Shown: positions 28,551 through 36,530 of the stretch, piece after piece
Position numbering within the stretch: the first letter of the stretch is position 1
How the letters are laid out: every line of letters starts with the position of its first letter
Source of the DNA: Pseudarthrobacter sp. NS4
GTDB lineage: Bacteria; Actinomycetota; Actinomycetes; Actinomycetales; Micrococcaceae
Reading direction: 5' to 3'
Assembly: GCF_024758005.1 (NCBI RefSeq)
Contig: NZ_CP103288.1
Location: 2,046,001 to 2,110,000, forward strand
Length of the DNA: 64,000 nt
Translations under genes and position numbers: made by a program
Notes under the pieces: model-generated
Database searches by the model: none
What the model saw: the letters and a program-made list of their open reading frames with translations, nothing else
Told to the model about the DNA's origin: nothing

Positions 28551-29243
28551 ATGAAGTGGACTCGTGTGAAGGACTGGCTGATCGGTGCTGCTGGGATGGT
28601 CCTCGTCTTGGGAATCGTGGTGGTGATCCTTTGGTGGGTGGTGAGCGACCCGGCTGACGCGGGCGGGGCAGTGCCTGTGCCATCGCCGACAATGGGGGCC
28701 GAGCGCCAGCCGGGCACAAAACCTCCCGCCGACCTGGGCGGGGACGAGGTGTGGCTCGCCGACCTTGCGCTTGACGCTGGGACAGTGGTGGCCGCGGGCT
28801 CGACGCTCCGCGACGTCCGGGCCGTTGGGCAGGATGTGGTCGCGGGGCCGGACGGGCTGGACGCCGCACGGCTCGTTGTGGACGCAACCGTGCCGTTTGG
28901 GGTTGTCGCCGACGACCTCGGCAACGGGACCGTGGTCCGGGCCGCGGACAGTGGCCAGGCCGTGGTGATCCGCACCGTCGAGGTCCTGGGCCGGGAACTG
29001 CAGGTCACGGCCACCGGCACCGTGGAGGTCGAGGCCGGCAGACTCGTCATGGTGCCGCGGTCGATCGACATCGGCGGGCCGGACTTCCTCTCCGGCGCCG
29101 TCGCCGCCGTCGTGCGCGGGCTCGTAACCATCGAACACGACATCGAGGGCCTGCCCGAGGGCCTGGTACTCCAGAACGTCGCAGTCCAGGACGACGGCTT
29201 TCGTGCCAACCTGCAAGGCGAGAACGTCAAGCTCGTCCCGTAA
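28551..29243 (+). CDS. LmeA-like (DUF2993) membrane-anchored protein
   Basis: 230 aa. One N-terminal helix (residues 11-31) anchors an outside domain with repeated beta-strand segments (VDATVPFGVVADDL, VTATGTVEVEAGRLVMVP, LPEGLVLQNVAVQDDGFRA). This is the layout of LmeA/DUF2993 proteins, which bind phospholipid in mycobacteria. It probably acts at the cell envelope. Confidence 0.7.
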   Translation: MKWTRVKDWLIGAAGMVLVLGIVVVILWWVVSDPADAGGAVPVPSPTMGAERQPGTKPPADLGGDEVWLADLALDAGTVVAAGSTLRDVRAVGQDVVAGPDGLDAARLVVDATVPFGVVADDLGNGTVVRAADSGQAVVIRTVEVLGRELQVTATGTVEVEAGRLVMVPRSIDIGGPDFLSGAVAAVVRGLVTIEHDIEGLPEGLVLQNVAVQDDGFRANLQGENVKLVP

Positions 29244-29460
29244 CTACACGGCCCGGTCCGGCCAGGGGACCTCCAACTGGCAGCGCCCCATCCCAGACCG
29301 AATTGAGCAGCGGTCTATCCATACTTTTTGCTTGTCCGCAGTCTTTCGAGGGCAGAGAATGGTGCTGTTTCCCACGTCAGCGGCTCAGCGCTTCTTCGGC
29401 ACGTGGCGGCATCCGCTGCGGTGCCCTTCCAACCGGAAAATCTGAACGGCGGTACCGCTA

Positions 29461-30315
29461 ATGAACTCGCCCGGTTCTTCTGGCGCTCCACTATCCATCA
29501 TCAAACAGCATCCGGTGGCAGCGTTCGTGGTCATCGCCATCTCTTTGTCGTGGACCGGCCAGATCCTGTCCCTCTTGCTGCTGGGGAACATCCTGCCGGG
29601 AATCCTCGCCGAGCTGCTGATACTGCTGGGAACGGCCATCCTGGTCACGGGGGCCGCAGATGGCCGGCCAGCCGTCCGTGAGCTGTTCCGGCGGGCGTTC
29701 CGCTGGAGGGTGGCCCCGGCGTGGTACGTGGCAGCGGTGCTGGCCCTTCCCGCGCTAACGGTGCTTATTGCTATGGCCACAGGAACGTTTCACCCGCCCG
29801 GTGGCGGCTGGACGCCCTTGATAGGCAACTATCTGCTGAACACCCTGATCATCGGTGCGCTGCTGGGTAACATCTGGGAGGAACTCGCGTGGACTGGCGT
29901 GGTGCAGCACCGGCTCATGGACCGGCGCGGACCTGCCGTTGCTGCCCTGCTGACCGCTATTCCGTTCGCACTTATCCATCTGCCCTTCGCCTTCGCCGAG
30001 AGGGGCTTCTCCGGCACGTCCTGGACAGACGTGGCGGTTTCCTGGGCAGTCCTGTTCCTTTTCGCCCCGTTCTTCCGTTTGCTCATGGGAATCGCCTATG
30101 TGGGAACGGGGTACAGCCTGTTCATAGTGGGGCTGCTGCACGCGTCGTTCAACGCCTCCGCGTCAACAAAACTGGACGTGTTCGACGGCGAATGGCAGCA
30201 GATTGCCGCCTTGATCCTCCTGCTGGGAGTGACTGCCGCGGCGACCGCCTCCCGCACCTCCCGTTCAAGGCCGGCACCCGCCGGAGGGGAACCGGACATC
30301 CGCACATCCCGGTGA
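29461..30315 (+). CDS. CPBP family intramembrane metalloprotease
   Basis: 284-aa membrane protein with about eight helices. The ABI/CPBP motifs are EELAWTG (normally EExxxR; the arginine is threonine here), FALIHLPFA and LLHASFNAS. The metal-binding Glu and His residues are kept. Members cleave membrane proteins or protect against bacteriocins. It stands alone; no SD is obvious before ATG 29461. Confidence 0.8.
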   Translation: MNSPGSSGAPLSIIKQHPVAAFVVIAISLSWTGQILSLLLLGNILPGILAELLILLGTAILVTGAADGRPAVRELFRRAFRWRVAPAWYVAAVLALPALTVLIAMATGTFHPPGGGWTPLIGNYLLNTLIIGALLGNIWEELAWTGVVQHRLMDRRGPAVAALLTAIPFALIHLPFAFAERGFSGTSWTDVAVSWAVLFLFAPFFRLLMGIAYVGTGYSLFIVGLLHASFNASASTKLDVFDGEWQQIAALILLLGVTAAATASRTSRSRPAPAGGEPDIRTSR

Positions 30316-30539
30316 GCACCATGGCCTCGCTCGGGAAGGAAATGAGGTATTTGGTCATGTTGGATGGTGCCACGCGGGCGCGCCGGACAGCAACGGTTTT
30401 TCACCAGAGGTACTGCCGGCGTCCACATATATCGAGCTGACACTAACGGGCGGAGTCAGGTGCGGCGGAGATCGCGGCACTGGCCATTTGCCCTAGGCAA
30501 CTCTCGACACCTTCCGGCTATTGAATGCGTCGATGGGGC

Positions 30540-31727
30540 CTACTTGGCAGCCCTGCCCGCAATCTGTTTGGCGACCAGCCGGTCGATCCCTGGCACATGC
30601 GTTGCCCTGATGATCCACCTGCGCAGGAGGCGCTGGGCCCTGTTTGCGGGAAGGAACGACGAGGCAGCGCGCCTCCCGGCAGCTTGGGCCACTTCCACGA
30701 CGGGTCTCCAGCGCCTCTCGAATTCGGTGAGTGCGGAGCTGAACCCTTCGGGTGAGGCTGCGGGGGCGAGGATGTCGCCCAGTAACGCGGCACCGGCTAT
30801 GGCGAGCGAACCGCCCTGACCTGCAAGGAGTGACACTGCTCCGCAGGCGTCGCCAATGAGAACGGTTCGCTGCTTCTGCCAGACCGGCATGCGTATCTGA
30901 GCCACGACATCGTCATATGGGTGCTCGGGACACAGCTCAAGGAGCCGGTCGACCTCGTGGCTGAGTCCTGCAAACTCTCGACGCAGCCGCTCCTGGGGCG
31001 TCTCAGACGGCAGATGGCTTGTGGCGCCTATGGCATCCCTGTAGACCATGAACGCCGCCACCTCATTCGCGCGGAGGCTGTAAAACCCGGCCAGTCGATC
31101 GATGCTGTCGGTGAGGACAAACCGGTTCCGAAATCTGGCATTCAGGAGCGGTTCGGGAACGATGAATGCGGCAGCGCGCATGCCCAGGGGGCGCAGGTAA
31201 TCTTCCTCCGGCCCGAACACCTGGGAGCGCACTTTGGAGTGGAGTCCATCAGCGCCGATAAGGACGTCCGCGGCGAGTGTCCCTTGCGGCAGGTCATCAA
31301 CGGCGACCCGCACGCCGTCGTCCTCACTCCATACCTGGGATATGGGCGCACCGTAGTGGACGCGCACCCGGTCGGAGGCCACGTCGTCGAACGCGTCGAG
31401 GGCAGCTCGTTCCATGTCCGGGCGTAGCAGGCTCAGGACCTTCCCGCCGGCCAGCCGGGCGAACTGGTCATAGTCGAGGCTGGAAGTTGGGCGTCCTGCT
31501 GCGTCGACATACTCAAAGGCCTCGACCCGGTAGGCCCGTTCTGCCAGCCGGGAGTAGAGGCCTATCCGTTCCGCTGCCTCGATCCCTGGACCAAAAAGGT
31601 CCATCATGTAGCCATCGGAACGAGGAGCAGCCGATTTTTCCAGGAGCTCTACCTCCCAACCGGCCACACCGAGCTGGCGGGCCGCCACGAGGCCTGCAAT
31701 GCCCGCGCCGACAACCACTGCCTTCAT
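30540..31727 (-). CDS. FAD-dependent monooxygenase (TetX/PHBH type)
   Basis: 395 aa. FAD-binding GxGxxG in VVGAGIAGLVAARQLG (residues 5-20), the DG motif VLIGADGLHSKVR and the GD motif VLIGDACGAVSLLAGQGG are all present. These define class A flavoprotein hydroxylases. Substrate is unknown; close relatives include tetracycline-modifying enzymes and aromatic hydroxylases. It is 258 bp downstream of the PheRS-like gene on the same strand. Confidence 0.88.
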   Translation of the reverse strand: MKAVVVGAGIAGLVAARQLGVAGWEVELLEKSAAPRSDGYMMDLFGPGIEAAERIGLYSRLAERAYRVEAFEYVDAAGRPTSSLDYDQFARLAGGKVLSLLRPDMERAALDAFDDVASDRVRVHYGAPISQVWSEDDGVRVAVDDLPQGTLAADVLIGADGLHSKVRSQVFGPEEDYLRPLGMRAAAFIVPEPLLNARFRNRFVLTDSIDRLAGFYSLRANEVAAFMVYRDAIGATSHLPSETPQERLRREFAGLSHEVDRLLELCPEHPYDDVVAQIRMPVWQKQRTVLIGDACGAVSLLAGQGGSLAIAGAALLGDILAPAASPEGFSSALTEFERRWRPVVEVAQAAGRRAASSFLPANRAQRLLRRWIIRATHVPGIDRLVAKQIAGRAAK

Positions 31728-31985
31728 GTCCTGTCCCGATCAATCAAATCAGCCGGGCCGAGGGAGCCCGGGAGGAGTTGCAGGTTATTACAGATCTGCT
31801 GGGTCATTGATAATTCTTTGCCCGAAATCTGTCCAGAGCCTCACAGGAGCGGTGGCCCACCGGGAGTTACTCCAGGGAGTGCCGCGTCAGCGAGGTGGGA
31901 TCAGTTGAGTCAGGGCCCATCCAGGGCTTTCTTTATCGAGCTGTGGGGCAGCCCGCATGGACCGGCCCACTCCAGCTTGAAGGTT

Positions 31986-32110
31986 CTATCCTTCGATAAG
32001 CTCCCTTACTGGTCCCTCGTGCAAGGCCAGATAGACATCGTCCCGGATCTTATTGGCTTCGTGATCGGTCAGTGTCCGCGCAAGGGGACGCAGCACCAGG
32101 CGTATTCGCA
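31986..32110 (-). pseudogene. Out-of-frame C-terminal tail of the PheRS-like protein
   Basis: In the frame shifted from the gene at 32050-33108, the DNA encodes RMRIRLVLRPLARTLTDHEA, then NKIRDDVYLALHEG and a stop at 31986-31988. This is the ending expected for a ferredoxin-fold anticodon-binding domain. The in-frame product instead ends in unrelated residues. The shift lies within about 10 bases of AACGCGGATG near 32105. Confidence 0.8.
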
Positions 32111-33108
32111 TCCGCGTTGGCCTGCCCATCGCGGATGCGAAGCCGTTCCCGTGCTGACTTGGGAAGATATTTGCTGGGAGTAAGGGCTAAAAGTTCAACC
32201 TTTTCCAGGTCTTCAGACTGTGCGCCTAATGCCGTTCGCACCCGGTCCCCGAGCATCTCCGCATCGGTGTCCGCAGGAACGACGATGGAGAGATCCCTGC
32301 GAATGGCAGGCATCTGAGAGACAGGCATCCATGGGGACAGGTCCAGCATTTGCCGCGCAACCCTGACATCGGTGGATCGAAGTAGCCTGATGTCGGGGAT
32401 GGCCTTGCGAAGCATCAAGGCGCGATCCAAGCCCATGCCTAGAGCCAAGCCGGACCATCGTTCGGGATCCAGGCCGGCGTGGGAGAAGAGGTGCGGTGCA
32501 GCTAGCCCGCATTCTGCGAGTTCAAGCCACTGCCCATCCATCAGGACGTCAATCTGCATGCCTTCGGTTGTGTACGGGTGAACTGCTGGGACTGACCGCC
32601 ACTGCGCACCTGGCAGCACCGCATGAACCAGTCCTGCGACCATCTCTTGCAGGTCGGAGGAACCCAATTGCCTCTGCGAGCTGACGCGCCAGAGATCAAC
32701 CTGATGCGGAGTTCCCACATGGGTCCGGTCAATGCAGTCGCGCCGGTAAACCAGGCCAGGGATAGCCCAGAGTTCGTCCAAAGATTCACCGGGTTCCTGG
32801 ACGCGCAGCAGCGACGGGATTGAGGACGACGTGTGGCTGCGCAGCATGACCGTTGGGCTGACATAGCGGGAGTACCTTTGGTCCCGCGTCACGTCGGACT
32901 TGTTGAAACCCAAGCGATCGTAGTTGTCTTCGACGCTTACGAGTGGGCTGTGTCGGATGGTTTGTACTGGCACTTTCCATCGTCGACTGAGTGCGTCGAT
33001 GGTGTTTTGCAGGAGTGCCTGTATCGCGTGCGGCTGCTGGTCCGGATTCGAGAGATCCGGGATTCTTAAAGCATCGTGAAGCTCATCGGTACTCATATAG
33101 GAGAGCAT
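32050..33108 (-). CDS. Monomeric phenylalanyl-tRNA-synthetase-like protein, frameshifted near its end
   Basis: 352 aa. Residues 85-230 form a class II PheRS-alpha catalytic core: VMLRSHTSSSIP, motif 2 GLVYRRDCIDRTH with PHQVDLW, and motif 3 GLALGMGLDR. From about residue 265 (MPAIRRDLSIVVP) it continues into the anticodon-binding domain that normally ends the beta subunit PheT, as in mitochondrial monomeric PheRS. The last 25 residues are out of frame; the true tail is encoded at 31986-32110. It may be a second, accessory PheRS or an aminoacylating enzyme with another role. Confidence 0.8.
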   Translation of the reverse strand: MLSYMSTDELHDALRIPDLSNPDQQPHAIQALLQNTIDALSRRWKVPVQTIRHSPLVSVEDNYDRLGFNKSDVTRDQRYSRYVSPTVMLRSHTSSSIPSLLRVQEPGESLDELWAIPGLVYRRDCIDRTHVGTPHQVDLWRVSSQRQLGSSDLQEMVAGLVHAVLPGAQWRSVPAVHPYTTEGMQIDVLMDGQWLELAECGLAAPHLFSHAGLDPERWSGLALGMGLDRALMLRKAIPDIRLLRSTDVRVARQMLDLSPWMPVSQMPAIRRDLSIVVPADTDAEMLGDRVRTALGAQSEDLEKVELLALTPSKYLPKSARERLRIRDGQANADANTPGAASPCADTDRSRSQ

Positions 33109-33173
33109 TGTGGTCCTTGTATTCGGGCTTGAGTGGCGGGTTCATTCCCCGACTCAAATCCGGCGCCAGGACT
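33109..33173 (-). promoter_or_regulatory. Leader hairpin that masks the ribosome site of the PheRS-like gene
   Basis: Reading the minus strand, AAGGA lies five bases before the ATG. It pairs with GTCCT at 33172-33168. Further nested pairs are CGG/CCG, TTGAGT/ACTCAA (33157-33152 with 33134-33129) and CGGG/CCCG, closing on a short loop. The fold would hide the ribosome site. Upstream, TATAAT at 33256-33251 is a possible -10 box, giving a leader of about 135 bases with a second hairpin GACCGG-ATT-CCGGTC. Confidence 0.5.
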
Positions 33174-33550
33174 TAGGCGCGCGCCTGAGAGCCCTCGCGA
33201 CCGGAATCCGGTCGGGGGCAGATAAATCGACGCGCAGAGAGCATGGGGTGATTATATTCCTCATTGCGCCGTCGCCGCGAGGAGTCGTCTTCAAAGCGAC
33301 TGTTTTGACCAGCGGTTGGAGCGCGAACGGTCTGATTCAACAGGGCGTGCCGATACCGCGAAGACTCGTCGTCAAGCTTTATTGGCCGGTCTCCACGGCA
33401 GCCGGCAAGCCGAGCAGCGACTGCTTCGACTACCCATCGGCTACCGATGGCTGCCTGAAGGGTTAGGCAACCGTGACCTTCGGGTCGTTCCTTCCCGGTG
33501 CAACACCCATTACTGTCGACAGCACCATCGGGGACGACGGAAGAGGCACG
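33174..33550. other. Intergenic region
   Basis: Holds the possible minus-strand -10 box at 33251-33256. It also holds a short frame from ATG 33246 (MLSARRFICPRP..., 23 codons) upstream of the PheRS-like gene that might be a leader peptide. The plus-strand part has no recognisable gene before 33551. Confidence 0.35.
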
Positions 33551-33850
33551 ATGAGCATCGACATCGAGATTGGTACAAGCCTCAGCAACGAGGTCGCAGC
33601 GCACTTTGCAGCCAGGACGCAAGCAATCACCGAAGCGATGCAATGGGTACAGGAAAGACACGCGGCATACAGCTGGGTCTGGACGGACGAGATTCGCTGT
33701 CGAGGATGCAACGCCAGCCTGGACATACCGCTGCTCGAGAGCACCAACGCAAAAGCTGATAAGGCTTTTCAGGCACATCAGTTTGCCCAGCTTGATGCCA
33801 TATTGGCCGCTGACGGACATAACACGGCGAATCGTGAGGCTTCTTCATAA
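33551..33850 (+). CDS. Hypothetical protein with CxxC motif
   Basis: 99 aa from ATG 33551 with a good ribosome site (GGAAGAGG). The middle has WTDEIRCRGCNASLDIPL and then an alpha-helical AFQAHQFAQLDAILAA. The two cysteines plus the histidine could bind zinc. The layout resembles small phage or plasmid proteins. No family is known to me. Confidence 0.5.
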   Translation: MSIDIEIGTSLSNEVAAHFAARTQAITEAMQWVQERHAAYSWVWTDEIRCRGCNASLDIPLLESTNAKADKAFQAHQFAQLDAILAADGHNTANREASS

Positions 33851-33952
33851 GCGCGTCCAGACCTACCTGTCTACTCAAGAGCGAATGGTTCCCGTGTACG
33901 GTGGGATGCCGGGGGGCCGGGGCGCAAGGTTGCGTTTTCATTGGTGAAGCAA

Positions 33953-33975
33953 GCCCGAGGTCACTCGCCTCGGGC
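33953..33975 (+). promoter_or_regulatory. Hairpin upstream of the YegP-like gene
   Basis: GCCCGAGG-TCACTCG-CCTCGGGC is a perfect 8-bp stem with a seven-base loop, ending 16 bases before the ATG at 33992 and just before AGGGGGAAA. It may end upstream transcription or regulate the gene. Confidence 0.45.
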
Positions 33976-33991
33976 GCTTAAGGGGGAAACC

Positions 33992-34234
33992 ATGGCCGGA
34001 ATATTCGAACTCTTCAACGACGAGGATGCCCAGAAGGCATTCAGGCTCAAATCGCCAGCCGGCTTGGTCCTGGCCGTTTCGGGGCGCTACCCCGACAAGG
34101 AATCCGCTGTGCAGGGCATCCAGGACCTGCGCGAGTGCGCTGGCACGGGATTGATTAATGATCAATGTACCCCTTCAGGGCTGACCGGGCCGACGTTAGG
34201 AAATCGACCGCGGTCGCAGAGACATCAGCAGTAG
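33992..34234 (+). CDS. YegP/DUF1508 family protein
   Basis: 80 aa from ATG 33992 (ribosome site AGGGGGA). The segment AFRLKSPAGLVLAVSGRYPD followed by ESAVQGIQDLRECA is a single DUF1508 repeat, a small beta-beta-beta-alpha unit of unknown role. The last 25 residues look less conserved. A strong terminator follows. Confidence 0.75.
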   Translation: MAGIFELFNDEDAQKAFRLKSPAGLVLAVSGRYPDKESAVQGIQDLRECAGTGLINDQCTPSGLTGPTLGNRPRSQRHQQ

Positions 34235-34242
34235 TCCCTCAT

Positions 34243-34272
34243 GGTGCCGACCCGGCTTTCCGGGTCGGCACC
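34243..34272 (+). terminator. Hairpin terminator after the YegP-like gene
   Basis: GGTGCCGACCCGG-CTTT-CCGGGTCGGCACC, a perfect 13-bp stem with a four-base loop, 8 bases after the stop codon. There is no clear T-run, as is common in actinobacteria. Confidence 0.85.
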
Positions 34273-34426
34273 GTTGTGTTGGCACAACTTCACATTCTCG
34301 GACATAAAAAAGGGATTCACGCCCCCCTATTCACCGGCGTTTGGTCCCGATCAGCACGAAAAATACTCCCGCAATCATGTGCATGAATCCCGGGAAGACG
34401 TCGCCGCTACTTGGTAAGGTGTGCGC

Positions 34427-34864
34427 ATGGCCATCAAACTTGAGAACGTCGGCATCGCAGTCCGCGACCTCGAAGCGACGATCGCCTTCTTCACCGACCT
34501 CGGGCTCACCGTCCTCGGCCGTGACACGGTCAGTGGAGAGTGGACCGACACCGCTGTCGGCCTCGACGGCAACCATGCCAACATCGCCTTGCTTCAGACG
34601 CCGGACGGCAACTGTCGCCTCGAGCTCTTCGTGTACATCCACCCCGAGGCGATCGAGACGAAGCCCACCCTGCCCAATGAGATCGGCATGCACCGGGTTG
34701 CCTTCCTGGTCGATGACATCGACGACGCTCTAGAGATCGCCGCGAGGCACGGCTGTCACCCGCTGCGGGGCGTGGCAACATACGGAGACCTCTACAAGCT
34801 CACCTATGTTCGCGGTCCCAGCGGCATCATTGTGATGCTCGCCCAGGAACTGAACAAGAGCTGA
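34427..34864 (+). CDS. VOC (glyoxalase/bleomycin resistance) superfamily protein
   Basis: 145 aa with two beta-alpha-beta-beta-beta modules: KLENVGIAVRDLEATIAFFT at the start and GMHRVAFLVDDIDDALEIAA in the second half. Candidate metal ligands are the Glu in RLELF, the histidine in MHRVAF and the late KLTYVRGPSGIIV strand. The reaction is unknown. ATG 34427 has AAGGTG just upstream. Confidence 0.82.
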   Translation: MAIKLENVGIAVRDLEATIAFFTDLGLTVLGRDTVSGEWTDTAVGLDGNHANIALLQTPDGNCRLELFVYIHPEAIETKPTLPNEIGMHRVAFLVDDIDDALEIAARHGCHPLRGVATYGDLYKLTYVRGPSGIIVMLAQELNKS

Positions 34865-34969
34865 CCGTAAGCCGTTCCACGAACTGCAAGCTGCCATTGA
34901 TTCAACCATGAGCCAGAAGACATCTCCTCGTTAGCCTGGCGTAAAAGGTTCGCAGAGAGGCGATGGACT

Positions 34970-35119
34970 ATGGCTATCACTAAGCTCTTGGCCGCAGTCA
35001 CCGCTGCGGTTGCGGTGGTCTCCATTTTTTCTCGTCCGCGCAACGCGCCAGGATCGTACCTGGGGTGGTACACGACGACGTCGGGCGCACGGGCAAGCGC
35101 GCCGGCGAGGGCGGCGTGA
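34970..35119 (+). CDS. Possible small membrane protein
   Basis: 49 aa: MAITKLLAAVTAAVAVVSIF is one hydrophobic helix, followed by SRPRNAPGSYLGWYTTTSG and an Ala/Arg tail. GAGAGG lies 11 bases upstream. Its stop is inside a terminator hairpin shared with the convergent deacetylase gene. No family is known. Confidence 0.4.
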   Translation: MAITKLLAAVTAAVAVVSIFSRPRNAPGSYLGWYTTTSGARASAPARAA

Positions 35120-35132
35120 AAAGCCCTCGCCG
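35103..35132. terminator. Terminator between convergent genes
   Basis: CGGCGAGGGC and GCCCTCGCCG form a perfect 10-bp stem with a 10-base loop, eight bases from the end of the minus-strand deacetylase gene. Confidence 0.7.
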
Positions 35133-35140
35133 CTGAGCAA

Positions 35141-36067
35141 TCAGGACAGGGCGGCGCCGAGGGTGGTGAAGGCGTAGCCCTTGTCCAGCAGGACCGGGAT
35201 AGCTGCCGAGAATCCGGCAGCCGTTCCCGATCCGGGATGGTTTCCGTGGGAAATGATGATGTCGCCCGGGCGGGCTTTGGCCGTTTCGGCGGCAACCACT
35301 GATGCCGGGTAGGTCGCCCCGGCGTCGGCGTTGATGCTGAATCCGGTGGGAACCACGCCGAGGGCGAGAAGGATCTCGGCCGCGACGTCGTCAAGGTAAG
35401 CGGTGCCGGGACGGAAGAAGCGAGGCCGCTTGCCGGTGATTTCCGTCAGGAGGTCGTCGTTGGACATGACCTCTTTGTACACTTCACTGCTGCTTTGCGT
35501 TCCGGCGATCCCGTAGGCGGACTTACCGTTCACGCTCAGCGGCGCGTGGCGGGTTCCGTGGTTGGCCAGTTCAAAGTGGGGCACGGCCGCGAGCTCCTGT
35601 GCCAAGGTCTGGTTGTGGTGGATCCACCGCGCGTTTAGGAACAGCGTTGCCGGAATCCCGAGGCGCTTCAGCGTGTCCAGGGCCGCATGGTCGGTTCCGT
35701 TGCCTCCCGGCCCGCCGCAAAAGTCCAGCGTCAACGCGATCCCCGCGGCAGGATCTGGCAGGATCTGGAGGACGTTGGGCGCCTGCAACCCCCAATAGGA
35801 AGGGCGACGCTCAGAAAATTCGGCATCTATTTGTTCCTGCGACCGGCCCGTCGGATTCGGCCCAGGATCAGGGATGGATGGCCGGGACCCTGGGGAAACG
35901 TCAGGAACTGGTGCAGCGACGGACGATGTAGGAGTCACAGGAACTGACAGCTTTGGCGCTGAAGTTATCGCGTCACTGGCCTCGCCGGGTTTGCATCCGG
36001 AGAGCAGCAAAGCCGTAGCTGACAGGAGGAACGCCCGGCGCTGCGGATTATTGATCTTTTGATGCAT
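35141..36067 (-). CDS. Lipoprotein polysaccharide deacetylase (NodB domain)
   Basis: 308 aa from ATG 36067. A signal with arginines (NNPQRRAFLLSATALL) ends in lipobox LLSGC, so it is anchored outside the cell. A Pro/Ser-rich linker is followed by the NodB fold: ALTLDFCGGPGG (the DxCGG variant of motif 1), ANHGTRHAPLS (HxxxH metal site) and FFRPGTAYLD. The NodB fold removes acetyl groups from cell-wall or other polymers. It stands alone. Confidence 0.87.
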   Translation of the reverse strand: MHQKINNPQRRAFLLSATALLLSGCKPGEASDAITSAPKLSVPVTPTSSVAAPVPDVSPGSRPSIPDPGPNPTGRSQEQIDAEFSERRPSYWGLQAPNVLQILPDPAAGIALTLDFCGGPGGNGTDHAALDTLKRLGIPATLFLNARWIHHNQTLAQELAAVPHFELANHGTRHAPLSVNGKSAYGIAGTQSSSEVYKEVMSNDDLLTEITGKRPRFFRPGTAYLDDVAAEILLALGVVPTGFSINADAGATYPASVVAAETAKARPGDIIISHGNHPGSGTAAGFSAAIPVLLDKGYAFTTLGAALS

Positions 36068-36530
36068 GACGAGTTTGTCCCCCAATGGTTTCCCCTGCCC
36101 GTTCGCCAAGCAAAGAGCGCGGGCCCTGCTCTATGCAAACCATATATTTTGTTCGGAAAAGTTACGTTATGGCCGCTGTTTGTGGCGGGAATTTGGACAA
36201 CTGACGAAGCAACACGATTACGAGGCATTCCCCGGTTTCCAAATCCCGGGGGGTGCGCACCAGGAGCATCCAGTTCTAAGGAACTGGGACGGGTTGAGTC
36301 GGCTTAACCCGCTGCGTGGGGCAGAAGCTTCCCGTCCGCACAGGCCGTCGGGTCAGGGGTGACCCCCGGTATGCGCACTTCTACCTCAAACGCAGAGGGA
36401 GGCTGCCGTCTCAGCGACGGCAGCCTCCCTCGAGTTATGCGCCTATGGCGCCCACACAGCAGGGCTCAGTGGGGTGATGGTGAGTGACTCCATTCCCGCC
36501 GTCCCCCTTCTGCGCAGAGGAGACGCCGTG
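36068..36530. other. Intergenic region
   Basis: 463 bp between two minus-strand genes. It contains the strong terminator at 36395-36431 for betT and the upstream region of the deacetylase. No gene seen. Confidence 0.45.
36395..36431 (-). terminator. Terminator after betT
   Basis: GAGGGAGGCTGCCGTC-TCAGC-GACGGCAGCCTCCCTC is a perfect 16-bp stem with a five-base loop, 100 bp past the betT stop. Confidence 0.8.

Noticed and set aside
33129..33172. A tRNA-like T-arm (GGCGGGTTCATTCCCCG) on the plus strand
   Set aside because: The T-loop lacks the conserved A58, no acceptor, D-arm or anticodon arm can be drawn around it, and the same bases are better explained as the leader hairpin on the other strand.
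33109..33256. T-box riboswitch for the PheRS-like gene
   Set aside because: The conserved T-box sequence and a specifier loop are not visible. I keep only the ribosome-site-masking hairpin.
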